Of a stretch of DNA of 64,000 nucleotides, positions 57,189 through 64,000 are shown in pieces. Numbering within the stretch: position 1 is the stretch's first letter; the number at the start of each line of letters is the position of its first letter. Source of the stretch: Asterias rubens (lineage: Eukaryota; Echinodermata; Asteroidea; Forcipulatida; Asteriidae); the NCBI RefSeq assembly GCF_902459465.1, contig NC_047077.1, positions 4,278,001 through 4,342,000 on the forward strand, in the 5' to 3' direction. The translations under genes and the position numbers were made by a program. The notes under the pieces are model-generated. The model was not told the origin of the DNA. It made no database searches and worked only from the letters and a program-made list of their open reading frames with translations.

Positions 57189-58030
57189 AGCACCAAACCA
57201 ACCTTGGCCAATGACAGATGGCTGACTCACCATACCAGGCGGGCCAACCCCGACGAGAACTTGCTGGGTAGCAGAGAGGGCGGACAGGGAGGTAAATATC
57301 AACTGAAACGCCTGAAAAAAACTCCCTTACGAAATCAACGACGCTTGTTGTGGTTAGGTCCGATGAATCTCCTGAGGAACTAGAAGATGAATGGCATGCA
57401 CACCATGCCTTCTTCTTCTTGCTCTTTTTGTGTGATGCATGCATCATGGGATATATGTGACAACACGCTTAAATCAGATGATGGCTGGGGAACAGGCACC
57501 CTCGCACATTGAGTGAACTCTGATCCAGTGGCGAGTCCCCAGGAAGGTGACCCAGCCTGGGAACACTGACGACCATGCTCACTTCCACCACTGGCCACCG
57601 GCTCCCCCAGACCCATTGGGTGGGTGGGGGGCTAGCTGCGTGTCCGGGAATCCGGGTAACCCGATTAACCCGCCTGTGCTGCTGTACTGCCACATAGCCG
57701 GATGGACATGGGTGACTAGAGCCCACTGAGCTGTGAAGCTACATTAGGCTTGCTGCATTGGACAGCTCTCTGCTAGGTGGAGGATCGAGGGGTAACAAGA
57801 GGCCAGGTACCACGCCCTGTTAACCCTGCCTGACCTTACGTCTGGTAATCCGGCTACTCTTGGCAGACGCAGGGGACCGAGAACTCGGTACCTGCAAGTA
57901 CCTGTAGCCAACAGAGGCTGCAGGCGCTGGACAATAGACTGGCCTGGCAACGTTACGTCCCTGACACAATCAACCAAGGATTTGGTCTGTCCTGATAGGG
58001 GGAGATGGATGAATACATGCCCCGATTCCG
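57189..58030. other. GC-richer unassigned segment, probably mobile-element 5' region
   Basis: Markedly higher GC than its surroundings, with no stable reading frame. A minus-strand frame (57139-57447) has KKSKKKK and SSSSSSGDSSD stretches from simple sequence. Words such as GGGGACCGAGAACTCGG (about 57874) and CTGCAGGCGCTGGACAATAG (about 57920) remind me of LINE leaders, but I cannot prove it. Confidence 0.35.
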
Positions 58031-59150
58031 ACAGATTGAGTCCTCCCCAAATGCTTCATACTCCAAATAACTAATTATCTGTACACCAACAGTTCCACAA
58101 ATAATAAATATATTTTTACCTTGAAAATTTGAAATAATGTAACAGTTTTAAACAACAGTGCAACATGGCCTTTGTCAAACTTTGCTGCATTGGATTGACT
58201 TCATCAGGTACAGAAGACCCTTTGAAGTCTGGAGAGGACTTGTGTGCTGATTGGTCTTGCTTTGGCTGCTGAGCAGGATGGCTTGCCAAATGACATTGAT
58301 GAACAAGCCAGAATGATTTGGAACATCAACAACAACACTAACAAGTATTGACAGTTCAACATACCTCAGACAAGGTGGGCATGATGCATCTATACCATTC
58401 CATACCTATAAACATTAACAATCCAAGATGAACTGGATAGAGGATTCTGCTGATGTGAATAATCTGCAAACCAATGAATAAGATAAACTACATTCAACAC
58501 ATCATCAAGTATTATAACAATCTTGAAAATGCTCACTTTAGTGACATACATGTATAATCAAGGTTCACCTCTTGGGATAATCTCCACTAGACCACAGGTC
58601 TTAAAGTCACCTGGAAGTGGTATTTTTTCAAAATAAAGCTTTTGTCACTAATATATGTGTTTTGATGAGTGGAATGTGAATAAACAGTTAACTAAGGTTT
58701 TAAACAATCAGTTCTTATGTTATTTACAAATTTAAGAGTAGACCCCGACCCGAGAGGGCGCTGTTCGTGAAGTCAATCGAGGCAGACTTTGCCTGTAATG
58801 CGTAGAGTAAACACAATGCCGACCAGGTTTATTAACTCAAAAAAGTCTTGTAAAATGTGCACAACACGTTTTGTACAACACAATTTCTGATGTTGTTGTG
58901 TAGAACATTCTGAATAACCAAACAGCATAATTTTGACCGGAGTTTTGAGTTGACATTGTTAAGCTCGGAAATGTTTTAAGTTTTAAACAACAGTGCCTTT
59001 GCCAGCTGTCACTGATAAACAAGCCTATCTTGCATCATGTCTCAAAATTTAGAAGGGTTTGGGCTACAGTGAGTTTTTGTAGGAGGTAGAAGAACTTGGG
59101 CTGTCTGACTGTGTTTACATAGGAGGATTTCAAATGTTTTAGGTCTTATG
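58031..59150. other. No gene seen
   Basis: AT-rich DNA with short, unsupported frames. TTTTAAACAACAGTGC recurs (about 58147 and 58984), suggesting old repeats. Confidence 0.45.
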
Positions 59151-59159
59151 TAGTTGGCC

Positions 59160-59470
59160 AACTGCAGCAGTTGACTGTCTAATCATAGAGTGAGGACAGC
59201 TAATGAAGCTCTGTGTTTAAGCAGTTTACAAAGCAGTTGACTGCCTAAATAAAGCTCTATCTTCAAGCAGTTTTACCACTGCTATGAAGGCTTAATAAAA
59301 ACAATTGACTGCCTAAATGAAGCTATATATTTATGACACTTTTACCACTTCTATGAAGGCTTAATATAAAGCAGTTGATGACTGCCTAAATGAAGCTCTA
59401 TATTTAAGCAGTTTTTTTCACTTCTACATGTATGAAGGCTTAATATAAGCAGTTAAATGAAGCTCTTTTT
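59160..59470 (+). repeat. ~75-bp tandem array, left part
   Basis: Four or so units of AAGCAGTTGACTGCCTAAAT, GAAGCTCTATATTTAAGCAG and TTTTACCACTTCTATGAAGG. The same array resumes at 62665, so the 59.47-62.66 kb block lies inside it. Confidence 0.85.
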
Positions 59471-59474
59471 TTAA

Positions 59475-59817
59475 AGGGACACACCGGCCGAATTGGGCTA
59501 TTTGGGCTACAAAATAGACAAAGATATGACTTCTACGGTCTTCCAGGAATGAAGAAGAACACTCCTTAAAAAAAATCATCAAACTGAGCCGTTTTTGAGC
59601 ATTTTAAGACAAAAACGCAGGTCGCGTGATTGTTCTAACCAAAAAGTGGTAGAAACAATCACGTGACCTTTCGGGCTAGTTTTACTTCCAGCCGTCTTAA
59701 AGTAACTTACTTCACCAAATATAAATCTTTTTTTTACAAAATTATTAACGAATAATTGACGAAAAAGATTATATATTCAAATTATCGCTACAAAATGTAA
59801 ATAATAGTGAAAAATCT
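59475..59817 (+). mobile_element. Family B TTAA element, 5' half of a split copy
   Basis: Begins AGGGACACACCGGC after TTAA (59471-59474) and follows the complete copy (53967) base for base with minor changes through GACGAAAAAGAT and GAAAAATCT. It breaks off near 59817. The other half is at 61185. Confidence 0.85.
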
Positions 59818-60440
59818 AACGTAAGATTCGCATTCAAAGAGTCCGTGTAACGTAAGCTTGTTATATGGCCCCACGGCGTGGAGCAATCAGAACGTAAGCC
59901 TCGGGGCATTATACCATACCGCGCATGCCGTGTCTCGTGGGGGGCTGGAGGTGTAATCCCAGGCGCTCTGAACTCCAAGCGTGCGGGTCTCGCCGTTAGC
60001 TTGGGAGGGGTTATGGGAGCCAGACATCAAAGTACATGTTTGTCATCGTGGGTTTGTCAGTCGGTACACCTCGTGTCGATTCCGTTATTTCCTATGCTCG
60101 CATAATGCTCTGTTTTGTTTCATTGCTCCTAGTTTCTTTTTGTTATATGAGTTTTCACAGGTAATTAAAAAAGATTGATTATGTCAAAACGTAAGAATAC
60201 TGTCAATATTGTTATATTGACAGTGTTATTGTGTGAGTAGCTTAACAAATGTTTTACAAATAGAGAACAAAGGATAACAAAAACGGAGCCCCGATCGTAA
60301 AAAAGGACAGGTGAATAAGAATTTTGTAAAAGGTTGAAACAAAAATATTGATAAAAAAAAATTTCATCAAAGCATTATTTTGTCAAAAAAATATTCTGTG
60401 AATAAGTGTTATTTTTGAGATTGTTTAAGTATCATTTGGT
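59818..60440. other. Insert between halves of the split element; no gene called
   Basis: The first 300 bp is moderately GC-rich with a 75-codon plus-strand frame (59878-60105) of no known family. AT-rich DNA follows. I see no domain. Confidence 0.4.
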
Positions 60441-60900
60441 TCTGTTCCAAGCTACGCAGATACTCAGCTACGCTTACGTTCCTTCAAATGAGTTACGCTA
60501 TAATAACAACAGGTAAGTTTTCAAGCCCGAGTCAAGTACGCTTACGTTCCAAGATATGCTTACGTTCCAAAAGATAAGGTTACGTTCTAAGCTACACAGC
60601 TACTCAGCTACGCTTACATTCCAAGTTTTGCTTACGTTCCTTCGAGTTATACGCTATAATAACAAAAGGTACGCTTTCAATTCTAGATATGCTTACGTTC
60701 CAAAAAATATGGTTACGTTCCAAAAGATATGGTTACGTTCCAAGCTACACAGCTTCTCAGCTACGCCTAATCCAAGATACAATTAGGTTCCAGTTACGCT
60801 ATTTATAAGCAAAAGGTACGCTTTCAATCCCGAGTCAAGCTAGGCTTACGTTTCAAGATTTGCAGCTATGCTTACGTTTCAAAATACATTCTCACAAGGA
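60440..60900 (+). repeat. Three ~145-bp tandem units rich in CTTACGTTCC
   Basis: GCTACACAGCTACTCAGCTA occurs (with changes) near 60450, 60592 and 60734, and GCTATAATAACAA...GGTA near 60496, 60653 and 60798. GCTTACGTTCCAA is repeated many times within units. The frame at 60556-60786 is repeat-derived. Confidence 0.82.
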
Positions 60901-60919
60901 CGCTTTTATCCCTAAAGAT

Positions 60920-60948
60920 GCACTCCCCCCCCCCCCCCCCCCCCCACA
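60920..60948. repeat. Poly-C run
   Basis: A run of over 20 C on the plus strand. Other homopolymer runs in this window include G near 12371 and 63570 and C near 62630. Confidence 0.95.
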
Positions 60949-61184
60949 GAAATAAAAAAATCTTTCACTGTGAACAGGGGCCGGGCCCATTGATCAGTTT
61001 CATATGTTTAGCAAATTTTCTTTACTGTTGAAAAATTTAGTCGGGCATCAGCCAAAAGTTTTCAGATTTCATTAAAATTTGGCTGTTAATCAGTTTCAGC
61101 TTTGCAATACTATTTTGTGCTAAGCAAATTTTGTGCCACTATGAAGGCATTATGAAATTGGGTCCTGGCACGTTGGGAGAACAT

Positions 61185-61635
61185 AACGCCATGATCGCAT
61201 TCCAAACTGGATCATGGCTGTGCGGTAGTATGCCTAGTTTATTGGGGCCAAGAATGCTTTATTTACTTGTCCTTGTCCCATCATATTCTGGGTTAGTTTC
61301 TTTGTGTTCTTCGTGACGATCTTTGGATGTACGAAGGTCTACCTCCATTGTAAAGGATTTGCCTGATCCCTTTATGCTGGTTGTATGGATAGACTGGATC
61401 CTTATGCTGCGTCATAGTAAAACGTTGCTATAAACAAAGCACCAGTCTACTTACAACATTGTGCGACAATGTCATGAAGATTTGGCAGTTGCAACGGCTG
61501 GAAACACGTATACGCTGGCCTTTTACCGCTTTGGTTTTTTAAAATCATTTTTCGCTAAATAGGTGACATTTTGATGATTTTTTTACAGCAACCATCTGTA
61601 AAAACATTATTTATGATTCTACATCCCTATATCTG
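61185..61635 (+). mobile_element. Family B TTAA element, 3' half of a split copy
   Basis: ATGATCGCATTCCAAACTG through GACGATCTTTGGATGTACG, GACTGGATCCTTATGCTGCG and ACAGCAACCATCTGTAAA matches 54305-54745 of the complete copy. It ends before the 3' inverted repeat, which is missing. A 34-codon frame in it is not a gene. Confidence 0.85.
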
Positions 61636-61639
61636 TAAT

Positions 61640-62400
61640 ATTTGTTAGCGCCACTCAAATCCCATTTGGTTTTTGCTTTTTATGTGTTGCTGAGAATCTA
61701 TATAATCATAAAACGCAGACAACTTAATGGGATCATATTGGCGCGTGGATTTCTAGACGACGCAAAATCGCCCGAAATAGGCAGTAGTGTAGTTTCATAT
61801 GACCTTTGTTATATTGGTGGGCCAACATGATCCCAATTATTTTTCAATTGAAATCTGTTTAGGAACACTCAACTTAACCAAATACAAGAAAACATTGATG
61901 GGATCTTGTTGGCACAGATACTTACAGTGATGAAAAAAGTGAATGTTGTGCCAATTTAGGCCAAAATGTGTGGAATGACAATACTTTAGAAAATTTTCAA
62001 AAAATCTTTTGACATGCAAGTTGCAGAGATCCCAAGATTCTTTTTTCATTTGTCATTAGATGAAAACTGTTCCAATACCCAGTTGCCATAAAAACAATTT
62101 TTTGTTGTTGGCGCGCAAAGTTACGGAGGTGCGAAAACGCAATATATTGGTAAAATTTGAACTTTGACCTCTATTATCTCTCTGCGCCAACGAGATCCCA
62201 CTCACTTTGCACTTAAATTTGTTTTAGGGATGCAAGCTCTTTCATTTGAACTTGTTTAATTCATTGGATCCTATAGGCGCGTTGAGTTATGAGGCGTTGA
62301 AAATGGCACGAGGGCACTGTTCGTCAAAGGTTCAGGTGCGCGTAACATGACGCGCCAACGAGATCCCAAATTTTTTTTTTTACTTTTGTTATAAGCCCAA
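61640..62400. repeat. Degenerate ~180-bp repeat with GCGCCAACGAGATCCCA motif
   Basis: GCCAACGAGATCCCA-like words near 61650, 61821, 62187 and 62353, and the inverse TGGGATC(T/A)T(G/A)TTGGCGC near 61730, 61895 and 62268. Spacing is close to multiples of 165-185 bp. No gene. Confidence 0.65.
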
Positions 62401-62660
62401 CTGGAGGTTTCAAAAAATGTTTTACTTTTTCTGGGATGACCTTGGCGCATGTTTTTTGTGTTTACAGGGAATGTACTATTCGTTTCTTGAGGGCTTTTTG
62501 GCCCAAACTTTGATAACCGGTAACTCCAAAACCGAAAGCGTCAGCAAACTAAAATTTTGGATTTATTCGTTTGGTATGATGGTGTATCACTCTAATTTTT
62601 TGGAAGAAGATCTGCGAACCCATGAATCACACCCCCCCCCCTAATTTGGTACATTCTTAC
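62401..62660. other. No gene seen
   Basis: A 75-codon plus-strand frame (62417-62644) has no family features. A C9-type run lies near 62630. The segment closes the insert that splits the 75-bp array. Confidence 0.4.
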
Positions 62661-62664
62661 AGGC

Positions 62665-62825
62665 AGGGACTCTTAATATAAGCAGTTGATGACTGCCTAA
62701 ATGAAGCTATATATTCAAGCAGTTTTACCACTTCAATGAAGGCTTAATATAAGCAATTGACTGCCTAAATGAAGCTATATATTTAAGCAGTTTTACCACT
62801 TCTATGAAGGCTTAATATAAGCAGT
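62665..62825 (+). repeat. ~75-bp tandem array, right part
   Basis: Continues the unit seen at 59160-59470 (TATAAGCAGTTGATGACTGC, CTAAATGAAGCTATATATT, TTTTACCACTTC). Two full units are visible. Confidence 0.85.
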
Positions 62826-63215
62826 ACCTAGGACGGGGAATAAACCTGGGGAGTAAACCTAAGACGGGAAATAAACCTAGGATGGGGAATAAACCTGGGG
62901 AGTAAACCTAAGACGGGAAATAAACCTAGGACGGGGAATAAACCTGGGGAGTAAACCTAAGACGGGAAATAAACCTAGGACGGGGAATAAACCTGGGGAG
63001 TAAACCTAAGACGGGAAATAAACCTAGGACGGGGAAATAAACATGAGATGGGGATAAACCTGGGACAGGGAATAAACCTGGGAAGGAAACAGAGAAAAAA
63101 AATGACAGAGAAATAATTATTACAGGACCAAGAAAACAAACAGGAAGCGGAAATAAACCTGGGACGGAAAATATGTTAAGGGACAGAGAAAAAAACGGGG
63201 GAAACAACCCAGGAC
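62826..63215 (+). repeat. 49-bp minisatellite (GGGGAATAAACCT)
   Basis: About four clean 49-bp units made of three related submotifs (CCTAGGACGGGGAATAAA, CCTGGGGAGTAAA, CCTAAGACGGGAAATAAA), decaying after 63030. The minus-strand frame here (FPVLGLFP-like repeats) is a repeat product. Confidence 0.9.
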
Positions 63216-63669
63216 GGTGAAATATTACTATTTTTAAAATTGCACAGCAAATTCATCCGAATTGCATCGCAGAATGTGATAGAGGCGAATTTCACATCTG
63301 ATGCAAGGAAAGAAAATTAAGATATTGAATTGTGACAGGGAACTCCTGTTCTGTCAATATGGAAATGTGGAAATAGGGAAATGTAATACATTCGTTTTGT
63401 AACAAAGATATGATACACACTTCAAAACCCTTTTTGTGTAGCCCCTATAGCAGCTGTATGGCACCGTCTTCAATTGGGTGTTATTTTTCAATCAGAAATC
63501 AACGATTGTCTTCACGGGTCAGTGATCCTTGAAGAGCCCTCAAAACTCCTCGCTTCCCAGGAGCTTTTCGGGGGGGGGGGGGGGGGAAACTTGCCTTCGT
63601 TGAAACTTGATAAAACTTGACCTCGCTCGTCTCCCTCGAATATTTTTGGGGTACTGCCTCGAAATCACC
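63216..63669. other. No gene seen
   Basis: Noncoding DNA with a run of about 18 G near 63570-63587. I see no domain and no repeat that I can name. Confidence 0.4.
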
Positions 63670-63674
63670 ACTGT

Positions 63675-63724
63675 AAGTAGTGACACAACTGGTCTTTGAC
63701 GATTATCAGTAGTGTCCAGTGTCT
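63675..63724. mobile_element. TTAA MITE family A, terminal fragment
   Basis: CTGGTCTTTGACGATTATCA followed by GTAGTGTCCAGTGTCT and then TTAAA matches the right end of copy 2. The rest of the element is absent. Confidence 0.65.
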
Positions 63725-63754
63725 TTAAATCAAATTTATAGTTCTCCTCAAAGC

Positions 63755-64000
63755 CACTTGACCCGGACCAACCAACTTAGGAAATTGTTTTCCTTCATGT
63801 TTCAACTGACATATCACACATGGCCCTCTACAAATCATGGATATTTTTATCCCATAATTATTAGGCTGACCAACTTAGATAATGTTATACCTAACATGGC
63901 CCTCTATAAATCATGGATGTTACTATCCCATACTTGGCTGACCAACATGGATAAAGTCAATTCACATGGCCCTTTAGATACAAATCATATATATTATTAT
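63755..64000 (+). repeat. Degenerate ~80-100-bp tandem repeat at window end
   Basis: (C/G)ACCAACTTAG or GACCAACATGG followed by CACATGGCCCTCTA(C/T)AAATC and ATGGAT(A/G)TT occurs near 63765, 63870 and 63940. It continues past the window edge. Confidence 0.7.

Noticed and set aside
57139..57447. Lysine/serine-rich nuclear protein
   Set aside because: The KKKK and SSSSSS tracts come from simple repeats, and part of the frame lies in the hAT-like MITE.
59878..60178. First exon or promoter of a host gene
   Set aside because: The region is locally GC-richer and has a GGTAATT that could serve as a splice donor, but there is no domain, no partner exon and it sits inside a split mobile element.
62926..63207. 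Signal-peptide-like hydrophobic protein on the minus strand
   Set aside because: It is the translation of the 49-bp minisatellite.

Overview
This is a 64 kb piece of an animal genome made almost entirely of repeats. I found no host gene that I can defend. The content is eukaryotic: Ty3/gypsy and BEL/Pao LTR retrotransposons, several non-LTR (LINE) families, tRNA-derived SINEs, MITEs with TA, TAA, TTAA and 8-bp target duplications, and long satellite arrays. The mix resembles a marine invertebrate deuterostome. The TTAA-flanked MITE at 20.9, 53.5 and 63.7 kb and the tRNA-headed SINEs remind me of echinoderm assemblies. That is recall, not proof, and the species cannot be fixed from this window.

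Left part (1-12.5 kb). The 3' end of a Ty3/gypsy element with its LTR sits inside a LINE reverse transcriptase. Next is a degraded transposon-type protein gene, broken by a 271-bp TA-flanked MITE and by a 2.8 kb CR1/L2-type LINE. From 6.7 to 20.9 kb there is an apparent nest: a short element with 17-bp terminal inverted repeats encloses minus-strand LINE fragments, and these are interrupted by other repeats. Two tandem copies of an unusual 2.08 kb noncoding repeat (7.87-12.0 kb), built from ~147-bp monomers, end in a run of perfect hairpins.

BEL/Pao element (13.1-20.0 kb, minus strand). It is nearly full length, with 611/617-bp LTRs about 1-2% apart, a CATAC target duplication, gag, zinc knuckles, protease, reverse transcriptase, RNase H and integrase. 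It carries frameshifts in gag and two in-frame TAG codons, one exactly between gag and pol.

Middle (20.9-36.5 kb). MITEs, two chained SINEs, a perfect 208-bp tandem duplication, LINE and gypsy scraps, then about 9.2 kb of a tandem array whose ~155-bp unit holds a tRNA-like domain: Pol III A box, B box at tRNA spacing, and a T4 run about 21 nt downstream. A gypsy fragment interrupts the array, and a 100-N assembly gap ends it.

Right part (36.6-64 kb). A ~70-bp satellite with an 18-bp perfect palindrome is followed, in opposite orientation, by ~10.7 kb of a diverged relative that is punctuated by a ~205-bp spacer cassette about every 1 kb. Beyond 53 kb come a SINE, TTAA MITEs, GC-rich and AT-rich minisatellites, a hAT-like MITE, and a TTAA element split in two and itself lodged in a tandem array.

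The genes do not form a cellular pathway. The coding parts are retroelement enzymes (protease, RT, RNase H, integrase, endonuclease), almost all disabled. The most interesting structures are the tRNA-like tandem array, the hairpin-terminated 2.08 kb repeat, and the two related palindromic satellites in opposite orientation.
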